Shown here in pieces: positions 1 to 13,000 of a stretch of 64,000 nucleotides of DNA. This stretch comes from Epichloe hybrida (Eukaryota; Ascomycota; Sordariomycetes; Hypocreales; Clavicipitaceae). Location: the NCBI GenBank assembly GCA_019022495.1, contig JAFEKR010000008.1, positions 310,001 to 374,000 of the forward strand. Reading direction: 5' to 3'. The notes beneath the pieces are model-generated. The model was not told the origin of the DNA and made no database searches. It saw only the letters and a program-made list of their open reading frames with translations. Every line of letters starts with the position of its first letter. Position 1 is the first letter of the stretch. The translations under genes and the position numbers were made by a program.

Positions 1-1890
1 TTATTACTTCTACGTATCTTATACCTATATCTATTATTCTAGTTTTTAACTATTCTAGGAAATTTACCTAGGTAATTAATAAATAATTTATATGCCTATT
101 TATAGCTATATAATATATTTACTATTACTTTACATTATTAGCTAGGTAATTACTTATATATATTACCTTAGTTATATTATCCTTAAAGGTATAGTAGTTT
201 AATTTAAATAATATATCTAAGTTTACTAAGAAATTCTATAGGCTTTTATATATTTCCCCTTTATATATAAGTATTTTTATTTACATTTTAATAAGATTAC
301 CTTACTATATAATTACTACTATATTACTATAGACTATAGGTAAAATTATAGCTAATATTTAAGGAGTAATTATAAGTCTAGATTAAGGGGTAATTATAAG
401 TCTAGTTTAAGGTCTAGCTAATCCTAGATTTGCCTTAAGCTCTCTAATTTATGCCTTTATTTATAAGACCTCTTATCTCCTCTAAAAGTAATATAGCTTA
501 GCTTATATAACCTTATAGCATTACTATAATGCCCTTTTTTCTTTAGTTATATTATCTATACCTTTACCTAAATTAGGATTAAGTAGCGTTTATTATACCT
601 TATTATCTATAGTTCTAGATTATAGGGGTTCTTTATTTTCCTAATTATTTATAGCTTTATTATTATAAGGTACTAGTATATTTCTTATAGATCTTTAGAG
701 TATTAGCTATATAATAATCTAGCTAATAGTTTATATCCTTAAAAAGGTTAAGAGAGATTAATTTATTATAGCTTATACTAAAAGGTTAAGAATAAAGTAA
801 TAGCTAAGACTATTATAGTTACTACTAGATAAATACTAGCTAGGGGTAGGTATATAAAGGTTTTAATCTCTAACCTAGCACTAATAATATACGTAGTCTT
901 TAATAAATACCTTACTTCATAAGCATATAGCTATCTTATAGCTAGCTAGCCTCTTTGTTATTTACATAGCCTAAAGGTTCTCTAAAGACTTGCTTTAATA
1001 AACATCCTATCTTTAACCTCTGCGCTCCTGACATTTATTAACTAATTTATAATTAGGTCTTATATATTACACTATAGCTTATAATTAAGGAGAATATAGC
1101 CCTTAAAGCTCTTAAAGGAAACTATAGTAAGGCACTAAAGACCCTATACTTACCCTATTATTATATTATAGCCCTTAGGGTTCTCTTTAAGTATTAAATT
1201 TAGTAGTAAATTTATAATAATTAGCTAATTAAAGTAAAAGAGATTAATTTATATTAGTAATAATATTATAAGTAGCCCTTAGAGAATAGCTAATTTTCTC
1301 TTAAACCCTTTAAGCCTTTTATTATTAGGGGAAAAGGGTAGCTAAAGGGGGCTCTTAGGGTAAAAAAGAGTACTAATATCTTATAGTATACTTACTATGA
1401 TCCTTTATTATTTAAACACGCTTAGGTAGCTAAGGAAGCTAAAGCTTATTAGGATTATAAGAAGGCTAATGTATTTATTATATTACCTTTAATAGTGCTA
1501 GCTATAATTAATTTAACTTAAATAACTATAACTACTATAGGGCTCTAGAGGCTTAAATCTAGTAATTCTTATAAGCTAGGTATAGTATAGCCTTAAGTAT
1601 ATTTAAGAGCTTTAGATATAATTAAAGATATAGAAGAGAATATTATAAACCTAGAGAAGAATATTATAATTTTAGTGGTTATAATAATTATAATATTAGT
1701 ATTATTATCTTATTAGATTAATAAGGATACCTCTTAATTTAAATAGGATATTCCTATAGACTTTAAAGGAGATATTAATACTTAGATTTAGGGATAAATT
1801 AATAAAGAAAAGGCATTCTTAAAGGCATTATAAGAGGTTATATTATAAATAGCTTTAGTTATAGATAGCTTTAATTAATCTAGTTATTAT
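1..1890. repeat. AT-rich, RIP-degraded repeat DNA
   Basis: The stretch is extremely AT-rich, dominated by TpA steps, with stop codons in all frames and no usable reading frame. Composition changes abruptly near 1890 to ordinary genic composition. This is what repeat-induced point mutation leaves of a transposon in Pezizomycotina. I could not identify the element type from surviving motifs. It runs off the left edge. Confidence 0.8.
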
Positions 1891-4404
1891 AATGAGAATA
1901 CGTGGGCATGTATCATAAAAGTAAGGATAGAAGTGGGGCCCTCTAGGATAATAACTACGTGGTCTCTATGAGAATTACTATGGGCGGCCGGTAACGGATG
2001 TCCTTAGCCACTGCCGCCGGGTCCTAGCCACAGTTTGGGGTGCTTGATGCACTACGAGGGGTGTTCTTTACATGGAGCCTACATGTTCGGGCACGGCAGT
2101 CTCCATAGTAATCAAACACGGATCCTTGGGCAATTATTACCCCAAGACCAGAGATTGGAGTGCCGACACCGACCAAACAATTCGTAAAGGTAATAATAAT
2201 GTTGCGTTGCGTCCAAAAATTGGCCTCGTCGCCAAATGGCCCCTCTTGACTAGATAGGATTGACAACTTTTTCAACTGATATAAATGAGCCTTTGGGGTA
2301 CGCAGTGAGTGCCTTGAATGATTCGGGCATTCCACCTTCCAAAGCAAAAGAAACGCCTTGGCTCATTGACAACGGGGGGTGGCGTGGCGTGGCTGCCGCA
2401 GCTTAGTCAAAATCCTAATCCGTACTCTGTACTCCGTCCGTACTGAGTACCGGCTGCCGCTTCTTGCATCTTTTGCGAGGTCTTTTGCGAGGGCCCATCG
2501 GTTTGATGTTGAACGATCTTCTTGTTGTCTTTGGGTGTAATATGTAATTTCCTACAGCCAACAAGGGACCACTCCGTACATACATACGGAGTAGTCTCGC
2601 TAAGATCGAATCCTGGTTCCCCACAATCTCTCAGTCGGCCAGTCCTTCATCACAAGGTTGCTGCCGCGGCTGTCTCGTGGGAATTTGGCACCCACTCTTC
2701 CCTTCTCTTGCCTGGTTGCCTGACTCGAACCGGACTTAACTTCATTGCCCATCTGCGAACACTGTTATACTAATTGTGCCAACTGGTTTGTGGCAATAGC
2801 ATTTCCACCACCGGCCGCTTTGGCCGCAAATCATTTGCTCAGGTGGCGGACGACTTGGCTGACTGGCTGGTAGGATGACCTGACCCGTTTCGCGCCTTTC
2901 CCCCTCTCCGGCCGGGGCGCATGATGGAGGTCGAGCTGCTATTTCCTTTGACGCCATCCTTTTCCTTATCCGAATGAAACTTGACTCGGACCCGAAGTCA
3001 CGGAGAAGTTAGAACCAAGTGGCTGACTCCCTTTAGTCTGTCGGATATGTCCTTGACAGAATGCATCACACGGACAAGTTGCGCATGTGCCATTATTGCC
3101 TGGTTTCTTCTCTAGGTCCTTCCTTCACACACAACAAGGTTGCATTGCACGTTGTGGCAGTGGCTATAAGCGCCGGAGGCGTCAAGGTGTTTGCGGTTGT
3201 CGGCGTTTAGATGACAAAAGAAAACCCTCACGCCTTGTACGGATTACCCCTTGCATCGCAGCAGATTGCGGGATAATTGAGTTGCACCCACTTATCCGTG
3301 AATACTCATCCACTTCGGCTGTCTCGTGCCGGCCATGAGAGAAAGTTCGTTTTGTTATTCCGCCCGCAAGTTGTGCCGCCAATGAATGCATGTTGGCGGT
3401 AGACATATTAATACGCAGCCATTTTGTCCACCTAAAATGAGCTGCATCGCTCGTAACACAGCGCTTGACGCCGTGGGACCGGCTCGCTGATGGTTTAAAA
3501 GCGGACATGAGCTTTCCAGGCAGCAGCTCAATAGCCGACCTCACAATCTCTTGCGTCTGATCGGTCCATCATTGACAGCCCCGCGACTCCACGATGGTGG
3601 CTGAAATGGGGGGGATCAGAGGGCCTGGATGAGCATGGAGCTTGGGCCTCTGCGACTTGGACTGGACGGGGTGTGATAAGTGTTCAGTATTATGTACGGA
3701 GTACGACGTTGTTAGTGATATCTGGACAATCGACAAATCTTCAGTTCAAGGGATTTCGGCCGACACGTCCAGCAGTAGCAGGTGCTCGACGCTGACTTTG
3801 TGTGCAAAGGGAACAAGGGGGGGGTGAGAGGGGGCGTGGGCAAATGTACCCTGTGCGCAAGGAATGGCATGGGAGATCGTCACCAAATTAGGTGGGTCAC
3901 TCGGCTGGCCCACCCTCATGTAGGCCAATTTTCGGCGAACGTTTGCGTGAACCAATGGTCGTGCGAAGGACCCACAGTCAGATGCATCCACTCCTGCCCA
4001 CGGAGTAGATGGAACCACCATTGTTGACTAGACCAGTTGCGGGTTGCCTTCTTTCTCTATATAATACTCGGCTCATTATATTAGTCCCCTGCATAACGCT
4101 TTGAGATACTCAGTACGGACGGAACGGAGTACGGAGCATCGTCAGGCACTTCGCAGCCTTTTCTTTCAGGTTGGGCAACCTGCCTGAAATCAGGACTCTG
4201 CTGCCAGCACGGCCAGCACGGCCAGCATCGGGCAGTGAGATGTGGGAGGACAAGACCTTCTGTGAGCCCGGAGTGTTTGAGAGGGCATTTAGGTTCATGG
4301 TCGTGATAGCTTGCGCGAAGTTTGACACGTACAATTCATATCGATCAACGGCAGATCTCCATAGAGGTTCAGAGACCGCGTGGGTACGCGTTCCTTGTCT
4401 GAAT
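1891..4404. other. Gene-free normal-composition DNA
   Basis: Balanced base composition without a convincing gene: only short, overlapping frames on both strands with no recognisable domain and no plausible splice pattern. It contains several copies or variants of the short palindrome-like motif TACGGAGTA (2585, 3695; variants near 2430 and 4113-4137). It lies between two RIP islands, so it may be the eroded flank of older insertions. Confidence 0.5.
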
Positions 4405-4585
4405 AATTAATAAGTATAACATAGTAATATATATAATAGAAAAGTACTAGTATAACTATTATAGGCTAATTTACATATTAATCTACATATATACTTCTAA
4501 TGCACTTTCATCCGATTAGATACAGACCCTGGTTGACATGACTTCACAAGGTGTATGACCTCTAAGGAGATACCATTGAATCCCA
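4405..4585. repeat. Short AT block plus diverged MITE fragment
   Basis: About 95 bp of TpA-rich DNA (4405-4500) abuts about 65 bp (4511-4575) that resembles the right half of the inverted-repeat element at 6732-6870. Both share the series GATACA..ACCCTGGTT.AC.TGACT.CACAAGGT followed by TAAGGAGATA. The left half is missing, so this is a truncated, diverged copy. Confidence 0.55.
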
Positions 4586-5700
4586 AGAGCGATCTAGGAA
4601 GGTCTGTTCGAACCATATGCACGGACCATGACGGAAGGTATATCCCGCCATTTGACTAAGAGAGAGCGCTGCTTTGGCCAAGACCGTGCACGTGCAGATG
4701 CTCCGTTGCTCATTCTGCGAACGATTCTCAACTCGTGAGACTCACAACACTACGTAAATAGATGGTGGTCTCGGTTTGCGTACGACATCTCTTCTTCCGT
4801 CGGAGGACCCGTCGCGTGGAGTCTAAGAATAAATCAAGGCATTGCATCATCTTCGGCGGGTCCCAACGGGAAGTAATCCTTAATAATGCGCCGCTCAAGT
4901 CCCAGAGGCCGACAGAAGGCCTGGTGAAGACAGAAGCAGTTTGGGTGGCATTGTGGCAGTTATTGATGGCGAGATCTGGCAAGTTTGACGGTTACAGCAT
5001 CCCTGGTGGTTACATCGCAACGGCGCAGGATCAAGTAAAAATATCCTGGTTCGGCCGAATGCGTTAGGCAATTGTGGCGAGATTTTGGAGTGCCACCGTT
5101 GACCAAACCATTGAGCCAGTCTGGGGAATAGAAATGCTTGAGAGCAGAAAAGGAAAAAGAAGCAAAAAAACAAAAAAAAATTAGGCTTCTTGCTTCGCGC
5201 AACTGGTTAGACAAGCTAAAACAGTTTAGCCCGTGAATCACAGGGAGGTATTAATATGGCGAGCATTCCGGATGCTTGCTTTGAGCAACGATGAAATCTT
5301 GCGCATGGGCTGGCTGGCCGGCTGCGTCGGATGGGAAATCCCGCCGCGAATGAACAAATCATCTGCTCGTTTGCCCAACTCATGAATGTACGTACACAGT
5401 AGACATTTATTAGACACTACTCCGTAGCGTTGGCGTCCTTCTCCTGTACGTGCGTGGCACGATTACTCATCGCGTAGGAACTGACGGACGCTGTCCTATT
5501 GAGTAAGAGCAAGCTGCTCCGTAATAGTCGACTCGCTTGGCGGAGCCATCAGATGGGCAAGAAGCATGCATGCCCTTTTATCCTGCACATCATGCATCGG
5601 CGAACTGTTATCCACTTTTCGCCATCTAACAAAACCCCTTAGCGATGGGTCCTTGGCAGTGATACGTCCGTACGGAGTAAATGTGAGCCAATTATATCGT
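4586..5700. other. Gene-free DNA
   Basis: No gene supported. Short open frames occur on both strands at 4728-5241, but none shows a domain, and they are mutual shadows. Exact TACGGAGTA-type motifs lie at 5418 (reverse orientation) and 5671. An A-rich tract occurs at about 5160-5180. Confidence 0.45.
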
Positions 5701-6398
5701 AAGATCAAACCAGTAGGAGTACTAGTACTAGCACTATATAGAGTTAGCTATGTAGCATACATAATATATGTATATATCGTAAGATCTACAGTCTAATCCC
5801 TGTTTTACTGGAGGTCCAGAGCTAGGGGCAGCAGATCAATGTAATAGTATCTTTTACTAGCGTGAATATCCCTATAGTATCCCTAATAGCTTTACTTACT
5901 ATAGCCACCAAGAGCTAATAGTAACCGCCCCGCGTGGGGCTTTTAGTCATTGTAAAATCATTCAAGGGTTTGACTGTATCTATACAACAAAGCACCTTGC
6001 TAAGCCTGGATTCTCTGGTAGATTTAGGTGCCTTGCAGTTGCATGTGCCTGAAAAAATTGGGGCCAAGGGGATAGGCAAACGGTAGAATTTCAAGAGATC
6101 CCTTTGAGTGCGGTAAAGTAATAGCTAGGTCACGGGACCCACATTTTCTTCAATACTTCACTAGTACCTCTGAGTAACCACAGTCACAGTGAGGCTACAA
6201 TGTGCCTCTTTGTACTAACAGACCTTGTTAGGACTTGTATTATTTTGTAGTGAGATTCTCACCTAAATTGAAGTACCCCTCTGCCACCTTGGTTGTGAAC
6301 TTGTGATTGGTCAGACCCGCGTTTCGTGACCTGGCTGTGACCTCACCTGTGAGAACAATGATAGCTAGGCAAGAGGTATGGGGGCTCTGATACAATAC
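5701..6398. repeat. Mosaic of AT-rich and normal DNA, probable element debris
   Basis: AT-rich DNA (5700-5920) passes into normal-composition DNA (5930-6398) that includes the GC palindrome GCCCCGCGTGGGGC near 5927-5941. No open frame is supported. Flanked by identifiable inverted-repeat elements, it is most simply debris of nested insertions. Confidence 0.4.
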
Positions 6399-6670
6399 AC
6401 CCCCTGAATTATTTTACAAATCTACATGACAGGGGTAATTAGGCCAATCAGATGTTAGTAAGGAAATGAAGGAGATAGGGGCTAGTATATCTTATTACTA
6501 GTGATTCACATGGAAATAAATATACTCTTTTATGGCGCTTTATACCCTGCGTATTTTCCTTGTAGCTCTCTAAAACAATACAGGAGTTATACTGCATTCA
6601 CAGCCGATCACAGCTGTTAGAGAGAGACGAATAACTAGGGCATGTAGATTTGTAAAATAATTCAGGGGGT
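6399..6670. mobile_element. 272-bp MITE-like element with perfect 30-bp TIRs
   Basis: Positions 6399-6428 and 6641-6670 are perfect inverted repeats of 30 bp, beginning ACCCCCTGAATTATTTTAC read inward from either end. The 212-bp interior has no coding capacity. Small size, long perfect TIRs and no ORF fit a miniature inverted-repeat transposable element. I see no unambiguous target-site duplication (flanks CAATAC and AGAGTG), so superfamily assignment is open. The perfect TIR match suggests a young insertion or selection on the ends. Confidence 0.75.
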
Positions 6671-6731
6671 AGAGTGTATATTGACTGAAGCTTGCTAGGT
6701 CTAAGTTTGTTATGCGTGCGAGTCACTGGCT

Positions 6732-6870
6732 TATCTCCTTAGCTGTTGTCCACCTTGTGGGTCTGTGGGGTCCGCATATTATATGTATCTCTGTTCTACT
6801 TTTATCTAATTGGATACATATAGACCCTGGTTAACGTGACTCCACAAGGTGGACAACAGTTAAGGAGATA
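6732..6870. mobile_element. 139-bp Tc1/mariner-type MITE, TA-flanked
   Basis: Positions 6732-6760 and 6842-6870 are 29-bp inverted repeats with one mismatch (TATCTCCTTA.CTGTTGTCC read inward). The outermost TA on each side fits a Tc1/mariner TA target duplication, leaving TIRs that begin TCTCCTTA. There is no coding capacity. A truncated relative lies at about 4511-4575, so the family is present more than once. Confidence 0.65.
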
Positions 6871-6981
6871 GCTAGCGGCTCGCCAGTGTCACGTGAACCT
6901 AGCCCTAGGGGCGTGGCCTGTCCGCGGGGTGCGCTGGTGCACCTGTGTTGTAAGTGGGGCCTCACATCACCGCACTCAAGG

Positions 6982-9900
6982 GTGTGATCCACGAGCCGGT
7001 GCAAAGTTTGCACTGACATTACATAGTACAAATTATATGTGGATCTATATGGGGCGGCTACTTTATACTATTATAGCCTACTTCTAAGGCTTTTTTTCAC
7101 TGCCTTTACATAAGGGAACTATTATAATAGTAGCTCTTCCTTTCTATAGCTTTAATATAATAGGATTATTATAATTTACTAGCAAATATTATATAATTTA
7201 AATACCTATTATAACTATATCCTAAAGCACCTAATCATAGGTATCTAGACCCCCCTAAATTTATTAGACTAATAATTAAACCCTTTTCTTTCTTAAATTA
7301 CTCCTTAAAGCTTACTATAAGCAATAGCTTAATAGTAATAAAATTAGTATTATTTAAGATATCCTTAAAAGCTTTATTCCTATGTTTATAAGGAAATTCC
7401 TATAATATTAATAGCCTCTAAACGCTATTAAGAACTAATATAAGTAGCTAAAGGGCATTTAGCATGCTTTTCACGCTATAGAGAAGAGATCTAGCATAAT
7501 ATATAATAAATAAAATAGGTAGCTTTATATAAGCAAGTAAACCGCTAATTATATCTCTTAAACATATAGAAGGTTTAGCAAATTTATTATAATAAAGCCT
7601 CTTATTATAAACGCAGCTATTATAAGAGAGGAGTAGGCAAAGGTCTTCTTAGGAGACTATAAAGCTAGTAATATAGTTATTAAAGCTTAAGATACTAAGA
7701 GCTTTACTACCACTAAAAGGGCATAAGAAAAGTTATTAGAAGAGAGCTCTAATAAGTCTAAAGATAATAAAATTAAGTCTTAAAGAGAGAATACTAATAT
7801 ATAATACCCTAATAACAAGGCTTATAATACTATTAAGCTCTCTAATAAAGAAAATTCTCTCTTTAAGGATAATTAGTAGTATTAAAGTTAGCCTTAAAGC
7901 AATATTCTAAAGGAAAGCACTAATAATATAGCTATTTCCTTAACGCTAAACCCACAGAGCTCTTAATTAAGCTTTGCTAGGGCTATACCTAATAGATTAT
8001 AGCTAAATTTATTACTATAAAGTATATAGAAGCGTTAGGCTATAGCATAGGCAAAAGAGCTCTTAGAGGTTATATCTAACGTCCTTAGGCCTTAAATACA
8101 GGGCTTAAAGAGGTATATTATTGCTTAAAAAGCTATAGGGGCTAATAACATTAAGAAAGCAGTTAAGGACTATTAATTATATAGTAAAGAGTTTAGAATA
8201 AGCATAATTATTAGAGTTATATTATAGTTAAAGTAAGATTAACTAAATCCTCTAATTTAGAACTTATTATTATTAAAAGAGGCAAAGTAAGCGTAAATTA
8301 AGTTAAATTTCGGTGTTAATACTATTTACTAGTAAAAGCAAGGCTTTTTATTAAGAAGGTTTGCAGGCTATGTATATTTATCACTTTTTAACCTATAATA
8401 TTATTATTATATTAATTAGAATTCTATTAATAACGCTATTGAATTCATTAAACGCATATCTTTTTATTTAAATTACTACTTTACTAAACCCTCTAAAGCT
8501 ACTATGCTATCCTTTTCTAAATCTTATAGCCTATAAGGCCTATAAGAAGTGAAGACACCTATGTAGTAGCTATTTTAAGCGCTTTATGCTTATCTCTAGG
8601 TAATAATTCTATCTCTCTTGCTTTAAAGTTATAAGGCTCCTTTTTACCTAATTTAATAAAGTTAAAGAGGCCTATAATAGTATAGACTATCTTAATTTAT
8701 ATAAGAAAGTTATACTTAGTAGTGCTATAGTAAATTATCTTTTACTTTTGCTTATATTACTTAAAAACACGCTTTATAACCGTTTATAATTATACGTGCT
8801 AGAAGTTAAAAAGCTCTTTCTTATTATTAGGATACTTATAAGCTTCTCTCTAGTCTTATAAATAATATTAAACCCTTAAAAATAGCGTTATTAGGCCATA
8901 ATATATGCTAAATCCCGCGTTACTAAGATAAAATTAGCCTTAAGGGATTATAAAAGACTTTATAAACGCTATCTATAATAAGGTACTATTATTAATAAAA
9001 CCTTTAGCGCTTACTAGTATATATAGGAATAATTCCTTAAAGCTTATAGTTACTAGCATATTTTATAAGATATTATTCTTCCTTAACTAGAATCTTTATT
9101 ACTAATTTCATAGAATATACACTAGAATATATATACTATTAATAGCACTAATAGCACTATTAAATTAAAGGAACTTCTTATTTAGCTTTATAAATAGCAA
9201 GACTAACTATAGCTTTAGCTAATAAATAAAGATTATATATAAATACCTTATTAAATTAATAAGCTTATAAATAATTCAAGATACTAACGCTTAGCCTAGT
9301 AGAAATTAATACCCTATGTTTCTCTATGGCTTATTATACGCATAAATCCACAAGAAAACCATTACTTTTTGCTTAACTAATTAATATTATAAAGAGCACA
9401 CTAAGGTATTAATACAAAGCTAGCTATAGAGCTTAAGGAAGGTCTCCTTTAGTATCTAAAAGAGATTTATAAATTTAATTTCTAATAATAATTAAAGAAT
9501 CTATTTATAAAGATCTTATAATGCTATTAGCAATAAATAAGCACCTCTAAGGCTTATAAGGGTATTATAAGCATTATAATCACGGTTAATGTACTAACAG
9601 AGGCAATATAGCCTATATAGGGTTCTTCGCAGTAAGCCTAGCTTCTAAAAACACTATAAAATCAATATCGCAAGCTAAAGGTTATTATTAGTGTCTTTAT
9701 CTATAATAAATTAATTAAATAAGAGGTTATTAACCCTAAGAAACATTATTATAGCTTATAGCTAGGTGTAAACTTTACATAGGGACTATATAAGGTATAT
9801 AGTTTATACCTAAAAATTAGTAAAATTTACTTCTTTCTTAGTATCTAAGCTTATTTTAGGCATTTACGTGGCCTTAGTTAAAAAGATATATTATAAATAG

Positions 9901-10036
9901 GGGGGGATATAGTGTTTATATAATTTAGATAAAATTCCATAAAATTCTATGGATCTTAGCTAACAAAAATGGCTAGCGCGTCCCGTTATGTGCATTTTGC
10001 ACCCGTGCAAAGTTTGCACCGGCTCGTGGATCACAC
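6982..10036. mobile_element. RIP-degraded 3.06-kb segment bounded by 32-bp inverted repeats
   Basis: The 32-bp sequence at 6982-7013 (GTGTGATCCACGAGCCGGTG then GCAAAGTTTGCAC) recurs in reverse complement at 10005-10036 with one mismatch at the centre of its own internal palindrome GTGCAAAGTTTGCAC. The interior (about 7080-9960) is AT-rich, TpA-rich and stop-riddled, as expected after RIP. A G-run, AAATAGGGGGGGATA (about 9894-9908), resembles a retroelement polypurine tract. So either a DNA transposon with TIRs or a retroelement remnant nested between repeated ends is possible. No target duplication is visible (ACTCAAGG versus GCCAAAGG). Confidence 0.55.
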
Positions 10037-13000
10037 GCCAAAGGGATAGGATGGATAGGATTGCCCTTTTCTGTTCAACAGGCTGTCAACACCTGGTGCG
10101 CCTGTTGCGCGCCTCATGGCTGCCTGAGGCATGCAGTACTAGGCAGGGGTCCGTCGGGCTTGTTGATTGGAGGGTTTGCCTGTCGACATAATTAGTCCAA
10201 ATATGTACTTTTTTTCTCATCCCGCAAGGTCTGCCATTCTCGTGCGCTTCTGGTCGTCGTTTTGGCTTTCAAACGCCTCTACGGCGGAAACGCCTTCTTG
10301 GCTTGGTTTTATCCGGCGCCCACACCCGGATTCCATCCATCCGAACACTATCGTCATTGTCTCAGCATCTTTCTTGGAGACGTACCGATTTGGCCCCACC
10401 TCTTCATCGGGCATTATGAGGACGGATGCAGGGAGTACCATTTGGTTCGTGATCGATAATGGACCAAGGAAGCAATGCCGCGAATCGCACACAGTCCAGG
10501 CTCTCTGGTGAGCCCACCTCTGTCTTGTGCGGCTCGCTCGATGTTCTTCAGCAGCATTTCTTTTCCTTTCTCTTCACCTACCATTTGGTGGTGGTACAAA
10601 TAAAACACGAGATCACCATGAAGTTCACGAGACTGATTCCGCAACTTGTGCCACCACGCTGGCCTCACCTGATCTCCCTGATCTTCATGGAAGGGGGGAG
10701 TTCCTCACTTGTGAATGGATTAATACCGTACAAACAAGTCCTCATCATCGTCCTGCTACGACTTACAGCCCGATTGCCCTGGAGGAGGACCACGTAAAAC
10801 GGTTAGCCCCGACGGCAGACCCCTGCCAAATCTCGGATTTTGCCCGGCTGTCTTGGGCTGTCTTGTTGGGCTGTTGCGAAGAACAAAATGGGCATTCATG
10901 GGCGCTTATTTAGTGCATCCTTACGGAAACAATCATTATTGGACGGCCGGGTTTCAGGCAACCGGAATGCCAAGAGCAATGGAAGTCGTTGTCTAAGAAC
11001 TGCCTTTTTCTTCTTTTATTGAACTGCACAACCATCCAGAGGCAGAGTACGAATGGGGAACATTAACTGAACAAAATCTGATGCAATGCACATGTCTGCT
11101 TTGGACTTGATTCTAGTGACGGTTGCTCGACGACCCCAGATGAAGTTAGAGCGGAAGGTATTTACTTCCTGCATCATTCCCACATGCTCTTATTAGTGCC
11201 CGTCACGGCACCACTGATCAATCATGCAGCTAGTTTGGTCCTGGCATCCCTTTCACAAGCCTGGTGAAGCACCGACACTTTGGAACCGCCCAGGGCTTCC
11301 TTCTGTCCCTGTTATTCGATCCGGCGGCTCGGTGTTGGGGCGAACATTCAACATAACAAGCAACAGTCTAAAACACCTGGACGCTGCGAGCCGAGCGGTG
11401 TTCCATTGCATCGGTACCGGCATAGGAGATCATACTAATATATATCAATCTTAGTCTGGAGGAGATGCGGATATAAAATACATGGCTGGTGACAAGTCAA
11501 ATTGCTCCTTCACTTGGGGGACTTTAGCCTAAAGTTGTCAATCTTCGGCTTCCGAGACCAACTACTACTGGTCAGCTAATACGGAGTACTGTCGCTCCTT
11601 AATATGGCCATGATCGGCCTCTTGAGATCCATCTGACTTATTATGCCAAGACGCCCCCCCCCCCCCTTTAACCTCATCCTGCGCCTCTTTGGGCCGCCGC
11701 CCGAGGTACGTCCCAGCTAGCACTCGCCTCTTGTGAAATACAGTACATATGATCAAGGCCAACAGCCCTGGCAATTAATTGCATGCCTCATCAGTAGCCA
11801 TGCCTTGAAACTACAATCTTGCGCTCGATGTAGATCTTTCCGTTTTCTTACTACCCGAGCTGGCCATGCTATGTATCGTGGCTGTGCTGGTGGGATAAAC
11901 AGCGATGGCGTGACAATTTGGTGGCCAGGTCCTATCTGTTGTTGATGATGGGATAAGATTCATCTCCCAAAGAGTTTGTTCTCTAATAGTGATTAGAAAA
12001 AGAACTAGCCAAGCAATTAAGGCATAGCTCTAGCCTTGTTTTGTATCGTTTGAAATCACACCTCACAACTTGTCCACATTGCCTTTGAATAGTAACGCTA
12101 AACATGGCTGTAGGTTGTAGACCAATAAGGCCGCAGGCTCTGAAGAGCGGACGCCAAGTGAGAGAAGAAAATAATAATGGCTTGGCCGGCCGAGAAGATG
12201 GTCACATTCCCTCGTCTCTGCCGTTCGAGCAAAAAAAAAAAAAAAGATCTACCATCACGGAGGTGATAAAAATGATAAAAAGGCTGCCCACCACCATTCG
12301 TTAGCGATTCGGCCAATCCGTGCGTCCCATGTCCACACATCCTTGTCGACGATAAGGACTTGGGGAGGTGGCAACCGAATGCCGCCGCTAGGCATAATAT
12401 TGGTCACATCCATCTTGCGAACGCGGGTTTCTCCATGGCTCGCAAGACCTGACGCTCCTCACTTCATTCAGTGGCTCAGCGAGTCGCCGAGTAAAACCAC
12501 TCTTTCCTGTTTCCTGTTTTCTTCATTCTGACGGACTGACGGACTTGTCATTCGACCGTGCGTTCTGCGTGCTCGGTCAAGATCCGGGCGGGCTCTGAGA
12601 AGCGAGCGGGTTGACCAATTTGGGGTGCCGTGCCATCTACATGGCACGAGGCCCGAATGCTCTCTCGGCCGACACGAAGCTACCAATGCTACACATGAAG
12701 CTTGATGGAACCCTCGAAGGCGCATCATCTCATCTCTACTGAACAGTCCTGTCAAATGTTCGTGGGGGCTACGTTCAATGTTGCATGGAAGCAACTCCGC
12801 ATTGTGTATCGTCGCAAGCCGCGACGCCCGATCGGCCGAGTCTTGTCTTGTCAGTCTCAGCCGCTCGAGAACCTATTCAAGATGCATGCTTGCCAGGATG
12901 CCCATCCCTATTTTGGCCTGCGATACGGACTACAAGGAATGTGTTGTAGTAATACATAGGATGCATTGCATCCGATGGAATTATGAATTATAGCGCGCCG

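Noticed and set aside
10217..10492. 91-codon minus frame with SKKDAETMTIVFGWMESG
   Set aside because: Moderately protein-like but overlaps equally long plus-strand frames, has no start context or splice partner, and no family recognised.
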